From the NCBI RefSeq assembly GCF_033473495.1, contig NC_088935.1, forward strand, positions 62,001 through 126,000: a stretch of 64,000 nucleotides of DNA. The letters are read 5' to 3'. The first letter of the stretch is position 1; the number at the start of each line of letters is the position of its first letter. Positions 34,181 through 44,321 of the stretch are shown piece after piece. Made by a program: the position numbers and the translations under genes. The notes under the pieces were generated by a model. That model had not been told where the DNA came from, made no database searches, and saw nothing but the letters and a program-made list of their open reading frames with translations. This stretch comes from Cercospora beticola (lineage: Eukaryota; Ascomycota; Dothideomycetes; Mycosphaerellales; Mycosphaerellaceae).

Positions 34181-35234
34181 GGTCTCGGAGAGGTCGTCCA
34201 AAGCGACTTGATGCACACTGCAGGCTTTCTCAAAAGCCGAGCTCAGACGGAAGCGGCGCGTGGCTCGCGACTCGGCGTGTGGCGGCGAGAAGGCCGCTCT
34301 GTGGCCGGCGGGAGATTGTTGGGAGCGATAGTATGAGTGTCGGATGGGCGGCGAGCTGGAGCGATCGCTGCTGAGAGGGATTTCGGCGGAGAAGTCGAAA
34401 TGAGCCACGTTGGCCTCGTGCGGGTGCGGTGCGCGCTGGTGCTGCGAGGCGGTGGCTCCTGCCAGAAGCAACGAGAATTGCCTGGCCGTATGTGTGTAGT
34501 CGCGGCAGGCGTGCGTTGTTGGTGGAAAGCGCTGGTGTCTGCGTTGCTGGCGGCCTAGTGGTGGATCACGAACCCGTTCTTACTTGCCGCGTGCGCATGT
34601 CTCGTATGCGCTTGATCTCGAATGGTATTGCTGCGGCTGGCGGTGGTCCCTCTATAGCAACATATGCAACGGGCAAAGTATGGATGCTGGCGAGGTTGGT
34701 TGGTGCCCTGTCGAGGCGCGAGCTGGGTCCCACACCGACTGCGTGTGAGGTGCGGCTTGCGTGGTGTGCTGCCCCGCGTAGCTGCTGTCGTGATGCAAGT
34801 TTGGACAATGACTCGTGCGGGAAGTGGAAAATGGATGTGACATGTATCTTCAGCCAGGCGATAGTGAAGAGAAACACAGACCAGGAGGGGCTGCTGTCAT
34901 TCGCGAGAGCCTCGCCTTTACTGCGGGTCTTGGTCCGTATGAGAATCACGTGCTGCAGTACTAAAACCAACAACGAACATCGAGTAGTGCAAAATGCTGA
35001 GCAAAGTGTCATTGCAAGTCACAACTATGCTATGCGTCCCCGCATGATGCAGGTCGCTATCAACTCCGCTAAATCCCAGTCGCTCCAGGCATCGCTCCGG
35101 GCATAAAACAATAATAACAGGGACTCCCAGCTCTTCGAGAGAGTAACAGCAGCAACAAAGCATGGCGAGAGCCAGTGAGCATCCTGAACATGTGCAAGTC
35201 TTCGACGCTTGCCAGTGTCGTGACAAAGATCTTT
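34181..35234. other. Intergenic, no gene recognised
   Basis: About 1.05 kb upstream of the CK2 subunit gene. The first 290 bases keep the CK2 frame open without an ATG and are probably 5' leader. Nothing else is recognised. Confidence 0.5.
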
Positions 35235-35753
35235 TCACTCCTCAACAACTGCAAGCTTCTTAGCGGTTGGCTCCTCAGAAGGTCCATCCTCTGCCTTCCG
35301 CTTTGCGCCAGCAGCACATGGTGCGGTGGTCTCTGCTGGGCTTTTGGCTCTCAAGCCTACATTGCCGATAACGTTGCGATCACCCACGATGGTGATACCA
35401 CAGTTGATGGTGAGATCCACCTTGAGTGCCCGACGAGGCTTTGATGCGTGATCAGCAACCCCTTGTGCTCCGTTGATTTGGCTGATGGCTTGGAGTAGAA
35501 TTGTGCCGAATCTGGTGGCATCTGCTAGAGGTGATGTTGAGGTAGGAACCAGATTGTTGCAACCTTGGATGTTGTGAGCAGCGTTGATGGTGAGCTTCGT
35601 CGGTACTGCACGCTCGTCTTCGTCGTCCTCTTCATCGCTGTCATCGTCTGCCGCTGAGTATGGCGGAGGCGCGGTCTCAGTCGGCTTTTGTTCTTGCTGT
35701 TGACGAGCACGCTCGGCAAGCAGCTTGTGAGTGAGATGTGTGATTGAGTCCAT
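35235..35753 (-). CDS. Small acidic protein of unknown function
   Basis: A single exon of 172 residues from an ATG at 35753. The N-terminal 55 residues are polar with a proline motif (APPPYSAADD) and an Asp/Glu run. The middle is well ordered: LTINAAHNIQGCNNLVP, then DATRFGTILLQAISQING, then KVDLTINCGITIVGDRNVIG. The two halves look like related beta-strand units, LTINAAHNIQG and LTINCGITIVG. The C-terminus is rich in Lys/Ala/Glu with a possible basic nuclear signal (AKRKAEDG, TAKKLAVV). I recognise this as a type of conserved hypothetical protein in filamentous ascomycetes but know no function. Confidence 0.7.
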   Translation of the reverse strand: MDSITHLTHKLLAERARQQQEQKPTETAPPPYSAADDDSDEEDDEDERAVPTKLTINAAHNIQGCNNLVPTSTSPLADATRFGTILLQAISQINGAQGVADHASKPRRALKVDLTINCGITIVGDRNVIGNVGLRAKSPAETTAPCAAGAKRKAEDGPSEEPTAKKLAVVEE

Positions 35754-36693
35754 CTTCGTGTCCCGCGAATGTGAGTGCGGACCTCTCCGGAGTGATGGGC
35801 AGTACTTGAGCCCTGACAGGCGCTGCGGTGTCTTGATCGGGAAATGCAGTTGGCGAGTAGCAACGAAGGTGTTTGCTCAGTCTCACAAGCACAGAAGCAA
35901 GCTGATCTCTTTCGACAAGTCGAATGTGAAGCAGGTGTCCTGAACGAGAAGTTGGTGGACCAGTTGGTGATTTTGACCCAGAGAGTGCTTTGCGAAAGGT
36001 GGCTTCCTCTTGAGGATGAACAGTTGTGCTGAAAGGAAAGAAGACGTGTAGGAAAGAGGATACTTATCAAGAGGGAAAGTGTCAATAGTGTATTGTGGAT
36101 TGCGTGTTAGCTTCTCACGCTGCTATTGTCGAAATGATCTACCATTTCGACAATAGGGAGTGAGGGACCCATGCTGTGTCACGCACTGCGGTGACCACCC
36201 GATCGGAGAGCTAGGGGACCGCTGCAACGCGCCGAAGTAGCATCGTCCGATTTCTGGCGACAATACGAACGGCTGTAGCTGCATAGCGCAATCCATCGTC
36301 GCAGGCAGTCGCGCGTTGGACAATAATTCGGATGGCTGTAAAGTCAGAAGTCAACTACAATAGCAGCCAAAGCTGACAACAATAGGCAGACTTTCTTGGC
36401 ACGCTTTCGGGCCGTGTCGGCTAGCCACCTCCGACCGCACTGCACACTGCACCAACGGTGCCATCCACTTGAACACGATGCTCGCCATCTTATTTCTCCT
36501 AATCGCACGCACCGTTCCGCTCTTTTGTGATCTGTCAATGTCATGTAATTCATCTTGGGCCTGAGGGACACATTCGACATGCACGCTGGCTGAGTCCCAA
36601 ACTTGCCCGGACATTGCACAGCGCATTGCATTAACGCATGGATGCATGCAGAACAGCTTTCTATGCGAATTGAAGTCCGCGTGTGCCTACACA
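35754..36693. other. Intergenic with a perfect hairpin
   Basis: About 940 bases between two minus-strand genes. It contains the inverted repeat at 36123-36156, and further copies of a degenerate CAATA-x-GGCTGTA-like segment near 36260 and 36320. No gene was seen. Confidence 0.5.
36123..36156. repeat. Perfect 14-bp inverted repeat with 6-nt loop
   Basis: CTATTGTCGAAATG (36123-36136) is followed by ATCTAC and the exact reverse complement CATTTCGACAATAG (36143-36156). It could form a strong hairpin. It lies between genes, so it may be a terminator-like or transposon-derived element. Confidence 0.85.
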
Positions 36694-39193
36694 TCAAAAT
36701 AACTCCTTCAAAATGTTGCTCAACCCCTCATCCACGAAACCATCAGTCAGCGCATGCTCCGAGAAACCTCCATGATCCCCATTCAAGCCCATTCCCTGAT
36801 ACCCACCAGCCGCCTCGAACAGACTCGTCAGATCGTGCACCATATTCTCAGGACTAGAACTGCTAGCATGAGGCGCATTCCATTGATGCTGTTGGGGAGC
36901 CCCATTGTAGAGACTCATCTCGTCCACGTTGACGCCTGCCAACCCTGCCATCGCCACGGCTGCAGACCTGTTTGGGTCGGGGTCTTCTTCGATGACCGCG
37001 TTCTTCTGGCCTTGTGTAGTATTCGGTGCTTCCTTGATGTGTAATCCAAGTTTCGGACCAACCTCTTTGAGAACTCGAATAGTCTTCCAAAGGCGTTTGG
37101 AAACCCAGCTGCCTTTGCTAAACCCGCGAATGAGGTCAAGAGCCATATAGAATTCTTCTCGTACGCTTTCCGCGAACAGAGCAGGCGTGTGCGAGACTGC
37201 GAGGAAAAGCACAGCCAGAGCAGAGGTGAGGAAGGCATTGAAGAGACACTGTTGTGTCTGATAGAGGTCCGAAGTCTGGTTGATGTGGGTGAGTACGCGG
37301 ATCGTGTCCTTGGCCACATCGACTGCCGTCTGTGCCTGCTCCCGATGTTGCATGATTGACGTCGCAGAGTGCAACACCGGCCGATAGATCAGAATGCGCA
37401 TTTGGTTGGCTCGCAGGTAGAGTATAATGCGAAGACGATGACCAGCTCGAGAGACCGATGGACCGACCGGTGTGGCCACTGTACCCGACGAAGACGACGG
37501 ATGTTCAAATCGAAGCTGTGCAGGAACGTTGCGATGCCACTGGATGACCTGATAGTCAAGGTAATTCATCTCATCCTCGTTGATTGCAACATTGCCTTTC
37601 GTGGATGATGCCGTAGCTGCAACAGATCTCCAGACTTTGCTCGCAATTCCGGAGTACTGAATCATAGCGCTCAAGTACGGCGACCGGTCTTCTGGCTTCG
37701 GCATTTGCGGATCGATATCAGAGTCTTGCAAGGCGAATGGCATGCCCGTGCCGAAACTCCAACGTCTGTCGAGGACGTATATCGACCAGAAGAGGAGTAT
37801 CGTATCGATTCGCTCGGACTCGTCCTTGATGGCATCGTATGTCTCGCGTCTGTGTAGTCCAAGCTCGATGCAGAGGCGAGCTGTCAAGCCAATGAGCCGC
37901 CAGGATGTGCCTTCGTTGTCACGGTGAAACTCGTACATTGCCTGTGAGGTGTTAGCAATCTGCAAGATGCATCTGCGCAGCTGTCACTTACTGTCATGGT
38001 GAGCATGCGAAGCGCCTTGACGCCGACTGCTCCAAGCAGCATCGTGTCAATAGCAGGTTGCACGTATTCGAACAAACGCTGCCCGAGCTCGCTGCGCCCA
38101 CCAGCCTCTGTCGTCAACGCAGTAGCCAGAACTAGCTTCAGGATGTTTGTCTCCTCATCGTCAATAGCATCAGCGCCAGGCAGGCCTTGTTGCATGAGCC
38201 CTGCACGACGCGCAGCCTCCATGAACCTGTACAGCTTGGACGCGTATTCCACGATTTTGTTGATGTCAAGCACAGGATACATGAGTCCCATCTCATCCTC
38301 GTATACTCGACATAACCTGATCGCCTCCTCTTGGGGTATACTCCATATCGGGTCTTTATCCGCGTGTATGGTTTGGCATATTTGACCAGCTCTCGGTACG
38401 GGGCTTCGCTGAGGTGTCCCTTCTGCCGTCCCAGTGCCTGCTTCGCCGCTTCCACTGACATCTTCTTCGCCTTGACCTGCTATTCCCATTGATTCAAGGC
38501 TGGTCTTTGCAACTCCCAGGTTGAAAGCTACACTCGTGGGACCTTTATATCTGTTCTGAGATTGACTCGAAGCTCTTGGTCGATGGAAGTGGCTAGGCGA
38601 AACAGGTCCTCCGGGTGATGCCTGCGTCGCAGCGAGAGACGCTCGTTGGGTGGAATATTGCTGTAGCGAAGGGTCGATCGCTGTGCCGGCTGGGTGGGTT
38701 GTAGGTGCGAGCTGCCCGCTCACATGTGCCCGGAGCTGATTGAGCTGCTCATATAACGAGTTCATTTGCTCCTGCAGCAAAGATATATGCCCGGACATTT
38801 CCTTGTACTCCTGCGACTCTTTGAAGCCATTGCAGCAGTTGGGGGCATACACACACTCGAGGTTCAAGTTGCCGCATCGCTGGCATGGGGTCTGCCCATT
38901 GCACTTGATCTTGCGCCGCTTACATTCATTGCTGCGAACAGTCAGCCAACTTGTCGCGTCGAAGTCTGCAGCGTTCCGCCAGATCGATGCGGTCGCGAAA
39001 CTGCACATGCATTGGACCAGACGTACCATGCGATGGAGACATAGCGATTCCTGCGAGCTCGCGGCTGCCCGCCTTGATCCTCGGCCTTGCGCTTCGTGCC
39101 GTTGGTGCTGCTACTCGCGTTCTGCTCGTCTTGCTGCTGCTGTTGTGCCAATGACGCGATGGCCTGCACGTCCAGTGCTGAATTCAAAGACAT
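36694..39193 (-). CDS. Zn(II)2Cys6 transcription factor with fungal-specific regulatory domain
   Basis: Three exons (39193-39027, 38931-37992, 37941-36694; introns 95 and 50 nt) give about 784 residues. The first intron splits the zinc cluster: RYVSIAC comes from exon 1 and NECKRRKIKC...CQRCGNLNLEC from exon 2. The spacing is C-x2-C-x6-C-x5-C-x2-C-x6-C, a complete Zn2Cys6 domain. A coiled-coil-like segment follows (SLLQEQMNSLYEQLNQLRAHV). The middle homology region is clear: AMYEFHRDNEGTSWRLIGLTARLCIELGLHR and LFWSIYVLDRRWSFGTGMPFALQDSDID. It is therefore a nuclear DNA-binding regulator, presumably binding CGG half-sites as a dimer. The C-terminus has a Gln/His/Ser-rich possible activation region and ends NILKELF. 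Its target pathway cannot be read from the neighbours. Confidence 0.93.
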
Positions 39194-39718
39194 GTCGCGA
39201 TCCACATTGAGAGCGCAAATGTTCCGCTCGGTCGGTGCATGGAGCGGAACAACGAGCGAGGAGGAGAAGGTAATGGGGTGGGGTCGGCTGGACGTAGACT
39301 CTTGGCATTATCATTCACTTTGCTCGCCGGGAACATATATGAGACGGAGACAGAGACCGAGAAGCAGGACAGATGTCGCTTTCAGTATGCCTTTGACGCG
39401 AGAAGGCGCATGGGTTATGCAATGCTACGTGCGCATCTCTCGCTACATCCTCGCTCTGGCTTGCATTTTCGCAAGCTACCCGCAGTATTGCAATGCCGCC
39501 CAGCCTCAGCACAGTATAGAGTCCTCCGTAGCTGCTCTGTTGCTTGGCACAATGGCCCATGACAAGTGCTGCCAGCTCTTTCTCGTTCGGTGCCCGCATT
39601 GACACTCTTACCCCGACGCTTGGAGTGATGGCTGAGGCACAACTCATCGTCTTACTGCACGATACGAGGGATGAGTTTCATCATCTCACATGCTTCGCGA
39701 TCTTGCTGGGTGCTCACT
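39194..39718. other. Intergenic, no gene recognised
   Basis: About 525 bases upstream of the Zn2Cys6 gene and downstream of the prefoldin gene. A plus-strand open frame here is antisense to the regulator's leader and has no features. Confidence 0.5.
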
Positions 39719-40350
39719 TCAGGCCCCAGCAGCTGCTTGTCTAGGTTGCTGCCCACCTGCAAGCACGTTTTGTCGCAGGACCTCCTCCACTACACGCAGA
39801 TTGTTCGCCTTGCTGTTCACAATGTTCTCCAATTCCTTGATGTTCTTCCCAAGCTCTTCAATCTTGCCTTCGTAGAACTTTTGCGCGCTTGCGACATCCT
39901 TTTCCACATAGAAGCCAGTTCCTACATCAACCAGCACTTTTTCAGTGTCGGCCAGCGTTCCAGGCACGTAGAGAGAGGAGGTCAAAGGCACAAGTAGCGG
40001 CTTCGCTAGATCAGAAGTCAGGCATTGCGCATGGTCGAGGTCCGCTGCGAGGGAACGAATAGCTGGGAGGGAGGAACGAGAAGAAAGAGTGGACCTCGGA
40101 GGCATACCTTCAGCACTGCTTGCCACGCCATTCTTGATGCTGACTATACAGTCGCGGAACTTTTGCTGGGCAGTGCGCAGGTTCTGGTAGGAATTGGTCA
40201 AGTGCTGAACCTCATCGTCGAGTTGTTTCTTGACTTGAGATAGCTGTTGCGCAGACAGCTGTGCCAAATCGACTGCGCTCACATCAGACCCGAAAATGTT
40301 GACAGATGCACAAAGATCCGTCTCTTACTCTGCTGTCCTTGCCCCGCCAT
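39719..40350 (-). CDS. PFD5: Prefoldin subunit 5
   Basis: Three exons (40350-40329, 40272-40108, 40005-39719) give 157 residues, normal for alpha-type prefoldin subunits. The first exon is 22 nt and encodes MAGQGQQ. The N-terminal helix follows (IDLAQLSAQQLSQVKKQLDDE), then the beta-hairpin core LLVPLTSSLYVPGTL with DVGTGFYVEKD, and a long C-terminal helix (KFYEGKIEELGKNIKELENIV). The 102-nt second intron is a multiple of three, so intron retention would keep the frame and insert 34 residues into the hairpin region. Prefoldin (GimC) is a cytosolic hexamer that passes nascent actin and tubulin to the CCT chaperonin. The gene is divergent from the CpcA-like gene. Confidence 0.95.
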
Positions 40351-41396
40351 TGGAATATTGTCTCGGTTGCTTGAGGTCGATGCTATAGCGAGGCTTGTCG
40401 CGGAAGAGCAACACTAGCGGATTTTCGAAGCGCCGATCATCGGAGACGCGAGACGCGATGTCATCTCAGTTCATCAGGTACAGCAACAGGCACTTCTGCT
40501 GGTTGGATGCGGGTGCAGTCGCCATTTCTCGCCAACCAGCATTCATGTCGCGTTCATCTCACATCCTGATGGTTGCCTTGTGACGCCGCAAGGCAGACGG
40601 GCAGCGTGGTAAGCAGCAGAGCTCATTGTCCAAAAGTCGAAGAGGGGTAACCAAGACGTGCATACCACGGGTGAAAGTGCGACACGGCGGGACTACTACC
40701 CCACGTTGAGTGTCTCTATCGCAATGAATGAGCATTTGCGCTCTCGACTGTTGGCGACGGCGGTGACATGGAACCTACGAATCAGCACCACGCGCCGTCT
40801 GCCTGCTCTGAACGCCCTTCATCGATCTTCACCGTTCAGGAAGGGCGATGGTCAGAAGCAGTAGACCGACGCCCTACGCGGGACAGCTGCACAAGTATTG
40901 ACCGGAATACACGGCGCTCTAGTTAAGCTGAATCCGAACACCGCATTCGCACAGCCGCGAGCTGCGCCGACTTGCGGCCTCAGGATTGTGGATGCGCAGG
41001 TCACCAAGTACCAGCCAGCCCTGTCCGGGCGCGTTGAAACTTTGTCCAGCGCGACGAAGAAGGCTGCTTTGTTGCGCCATGCGACGCGCTGGAGAGATGC
41101 GAAAAGCTTCGCCGGAATGCGCACGCATGTGAGTATTCAATGAGCCCATTTTCAGCATGCAGCAGGCGTGTGCAGGTGAAGTGGAGATTCGTCTTGTGGT
41201 TAGAGTTGCTGCAGCGTGCCCGGGCCGCGAGGTGAATTTGCGGCCGAGCGCAGCTGCCTGTGACTCACAGCGAGAGGCAGCCGCTTGGCAGCGCGCGCTG
41301 GCACCTTGAAGTACGCCGATTTCCCCACCCATTTCTGCCTTTCTTCCTCACCTTCCAGCCATACCACACACCACAACAGACGCATCCATTTCCAAA
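40351..41396. other. Divergent promoter region of PFD5 and the CpcA-like gene
   Basis: About 1 kb. The part nearest the bZIP gene carries a TGACTCA element at 41261. From 41263 on the bZIP frame is open but lacks an ATG. No other gene features are present. Confidence 0.5.
41261..41267. promoter_or_regulatory. TGACTCA, consensus Gcn4/CpcA binding site
   Basis: The exact 7-bp general-control element lies 136 bases before the first upstream ORF of a CpcA/Gcn4-type gene. Gcn4-family proteins bind this sequence, and autoregulation of cpcA through such a site is known in other fungi. One occurrence could be chance, but the position is apt. Confidence 0.6.
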
Positions 41397-41414
41397 ATGG
41401 CTGCCTCTGCTTAG
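41397..41414 (+). promoter_or_regulatory. Upstream ORF 1 of the CpcA-like gene (5 codons)
   Basis: ATG GCT GCC TCT GCT TAG in the pyrimidine/A-rich leader, with a good AAAATGG start context. Short first uORFs are the hallmark of GCN4, cpc-1 and cpcA leaders, where ribosomes resume scanning after translating uORF1. Confidence 0.55.
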
Positions 41415-41567
41415 ACCCCCGTCCGTCACCATACTCGGCCAGTCCACTTACCACTTCAACTCCACTCTCGAAGCGTCCTCGGACCTTCACAATAGCGCCC
41501 GCTGTCTCCTCGACACCAGCTCTGTGAACACCTACCCAAAGCCCACCACGGCTTCACAACAGCAAAC

Positions 41568-41708
41568 ATGGCCTCCCACACCACTGTCTGCACGGCAAAC
41601 GCCACCAACTCCCCAGTTCTCGCAAGACTTCCAGCTGTTCGATCATCCGATCCCGCAGCCCTCTCGACGCGCTGCATCTCGCGGTCCGACGCAGCTTCCT
41701 TCGTTTAA
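41568..41708 (+). promoter_or_regulatory. Upstream ORF 2 (46 codons) or misframed N-terminus of the CpcA-like gene
   Basis: The ATG at 41568 opens 46 codons to TAA at 41706-41708, one base out of phase with the bZIP frame. Size and position resemble the inhibitory second uORF of N. crassa cpc-1 (about 41 codons). However, the bZIP frame running through the same DNA also looks protein-like (PPTPQFSQDFQLFDHP), so a one-base assembly error that puts this ATG in frame cannot be excluded. Confidence 0.5.
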
Positions 41709-41889
41709 CAGCGCCCTCCCAGCCGGCCCTCAAGCCAACGGAAACTACTTAATCGCCCAAGGAGACACTCGCACGACTCGTCCACCTGTACCGCTCTTCC
41801 ACGCAAACTCGACTGGCCATCTCGGCAATCAATCCAACATTCAGGACACTCAGCAACTACAACAACTACAAACAGACATCACTTCCTTC

Positions 41890-42672
41890 ATGATGGGAGG
41901 CGGAGGTAATTCAGCACCGCTCGATCTCTCGACTGAATCTGATCTAATCATGGACTCAGAAATCAACGTCGCGTACAGCGGCACGTTCGGCGATCTCCAC
42001 GCTGGTGGAGACGCCGAACTCTTCGGCTTCGACAGCTTCGGCGACGACTTCGAGTTGATGGGTTCCAGCACGAACAGTTTCACCGCTGTCAACTCCGACG
42101 CTGCTCCCGGAACCATCTCTCCGAAAGACTTGTTCGCAGACTCTGTACCACCATCAGCATCTTTTACCAACCTGACTACCCCTGGATCGACTTTCCTTGA
42201 TACACCGGATGACTACCAAACATCACCACTTTTTGTCGACCAGATGGCCAACGACAAGTCTTGGTTCTCTTTGTTCCCTGAGGAAGACAACAAGCCCGCG
42301 CCTGTTGCTCCATCCATGGAACGAACTTCTTCCAACACTATCATTGTCCACCCTGGTGGCGAAGGCAACGCTCGCAAGCGAAGCTCAACCCAAGCATCAC
42401 CGACACCTTTCAGCCCTGCGCCAAAGATGTCCGACGTTGCTGGTGTCTCTGCTCGCAAGCGTGACAGGCCTCTTCCACCAATTCTCGTCGACGAAAATGA
42501 CACTGTCGCGCTGAAGCGTGCGAGGAACACAGCGGCGGCTCGTAAGTCACGAGCCAAGAAGGTCCAGGAGCGAGACGAACTTGAAACGACCATTGCTCAA
42601 CTTCAAGAACAAGTTCGCTTCTGGAAGCAGAAGGCGGTTGATCTCGGTGCCGACTCCGAGGAAGCACCATGA
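41890..42672 (+). CDS. cpcA: bZIP transcription factor of the Gcn4/CpcA/CPC1 (cross-pathway control) type
   Basis: From the first in-frame ATG (41890) the protein has 260 residues, close to A. nidulans CpcA and N. crassa CPC1. Acidic and hydrophobic activation segments (GDLHAGGDAELFGFDSFGD, KSWFSLFPEED) precede the basic region VALKRARNTAAARKSRAKK, which is the Gcn4-type DNA-contact motif, and a short leucine zipper (LETTIAQLQEQVRFW). The frame is open upstream to 41263 with no ATG, and residues coded from about 41568 look genuine, so the true N-terminus may be longer. The factor activates amino-acid biosynthesis genes on starvation. Two upstream ORFs and a TGACTCA site suggest translational and autoregulatory control as in relatives. 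Confidence 0.88.
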   Translation: MMGGGGNSAPLDLSTESDLIMDSEINVAYSGTFGDLHAGGDAELFGFDSFGDDFELMGSSTNSFTAVNSDAAPGTISPKDLFADSVPPSASFTNLTTPGSTFLDTPDDYQTSPLFVDQMANDKSWFSLFPEEDNKPAPVAPSMERTSSNTIIVHPGGEGNARKRSSTQASPTPFSPAPKMSDVAGVSARKRDRPLPPILVDENDTVALKRARNTAAARKSRAKKVQERDELETTIAQLQEQVRFWKQKAVDLGADSEEAP

Positions 42673-43090
42673 TTACCACTTCTTGCACTTGCAACTACTC
42701 ACTATGGAGAAGGATGGCGCTGCCAAGGCAGGCGCTGGTGGGGGAGGACTTTTCATTCTGTTCATTGGTATGAGCGCCATGTGGCGGCTCTGGATTTTTT
42801 GCTCTTTCTTTCGATCTCGGGCCTCTCTTCTTCGGATGATGACGGTCGCATACGGTCTTGCGTTATGGTCTTGCCTTCTGATGTCTCCTGCCTGCTTGGG
42901 TGGTTGATTGACTCGGGGCTTTTTCTTTATTGTGTTACAGATTGTCACTAGCTCTCAGTGCTATAGTACCAAAAGTTGTTTCTGCTTATGACTATGACTA
43001 CTTCTCATCATCTCACCTTCCCTACAATAATGATCATGAATGCTGATGCTTTCAACACGAAAATCGCTTGCACGTACCGAGCATTTCCAG
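42673..43090. other. 3' region of the bZIP gene
   Basis: About 420 bases. An antisense frame in it has no features. The repeat array starts just beyond. Confidence 0.5.
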
Positions 43091-43116
43091 CCCTGTTGGC
43101 ATACAAGCCGCGGATC

Positions 43117-44175
43117 TGGCAGAAGCACAGCGTTTCGAGGCAGATTCTCTGCCCTGCAAGGCCAGCAGAATCAGCGGCGTCTGCAGGTCGAGCGCCTCTC
43201 AAAACTTTTTCTCAGCAGAAGCACAGCATGCCGGAGCGGACTTTCTGGCGTTCGGGGCCAACAAAATTCGCAGCGTCTGCACACGAAGCGCCTTTCGGGT
43301 CGTTCAATCAGCAGAAGCACAGCATGCCGGAGCTGGTTCTCTGGCTATCAAAGCCAACAAAATCCGAGGTGTCCGCAGGCTGAGCGCCTTCCAGATCTTT
43401 CAATCAGCAGAAACCAAATGTTAAGCGTGCAGAAATATGAATACACTTCACCTAATTTCGGAGAAGTACTGTGGTGTCTCGAGTATTCTGGACCAAACGA
43501 ATCCGGATCATCTTCACATCGAATGCCTTCTAGAGTTTTCGACCAGCGGAGAAATATCATGAGTGGAAGCAATACTGATTATCGGAGCCTGGATCTCTGA
43601 TCTTGCGCGGCGGCATAAATCCGGAGTGTCTCCATACTGTGTGCCTTGGAAAAATTTTGACCAGCGGAGATGTGTCATGAGGATGTAGGAAATCACGGAT
43701 ACATACATTCCCTTTCAGCAGAAGTACTGGCCGTGTCTCTGACGTGTCTGCGTGCTACTGATCCGAAGCGTCTCCATACCGAATGCCATTCGACTCATCC
43801 AACCAGCAGAGTCCTGGCCCATGTTTCTGTTGCTGTTGCTCACATCCACTGAAGCTATAATATCCAGCACCGGCAAGCCCACTAATACTTGCAATTCCGA
43901 CTCTCCTGCTGATCCAGTATGCAGATTTTTCGGTGTTCTGTAATCTTGATTTTTTAGGTACTGAACAGATGTGGAGCGTCTGCATACTGGATGGCTTTGA
44001 TGTCTGTTGGCTGGCAGAGGAATTGAAGAAGGGGGCAGAAATATGGGGACATTCACCTGGCCTACCAGGAGTGCTAGTTTTACAAGATGGGATCTCTGGT
44101 CTATTATAATTCGTAAATCTGGAGCATCTCCACTCCAGACGCTTTCGAAGTTACTCGACGAGCGGAGAGAGATCG
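43117..44175. repeat. Decaying tandem array, 96-bp unit with coding-like phase
   Basis: Three adjacent units of exactly 96 bp begin at CAGAAGCACAGC (about 43121, 43217 and 43313). The conserved core GCGTCTGCA recurs at 43177, 43273 and 43369. Because 96 is a multiple of three, the plus strand reads as 32-residue repeats (SAEAQHAGA..., ANKIR...). Beyond 43420 more divergent copies of the core (form ATCCGnAGYGTCTCCATAC) recur near 43500, 43620, 43760, 43976 and 44115 at irregular 118-208 bp spacing. On the minus strand these copies read as LRWSK...EG...YGD-x-PD. One 14-bp stretch is also present inverted (43912-43925 and 43979-43992). No start, splice logic or known family was found. Confidence 0.8.
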
Positions 44176-44321
44176 TGAGGAGCAACAGATACGAGTAAAC
44201 TCACCTACAAAATTAGCCATATTACGTCAAGTCAGCAGTAAAATCACACAACACGACACATTCTCTGAAAACACGGGAAACATAAACATCACCCCAAAGC
44301 CACCTTCATTGCCGCAGCTAT

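Noticed and set aside
34181..34471. Upstream extension of the CK2 regulatory subunit
   Set aside because: Open only from a TTG; homologues begin at the MSSSSQAPESWI position.
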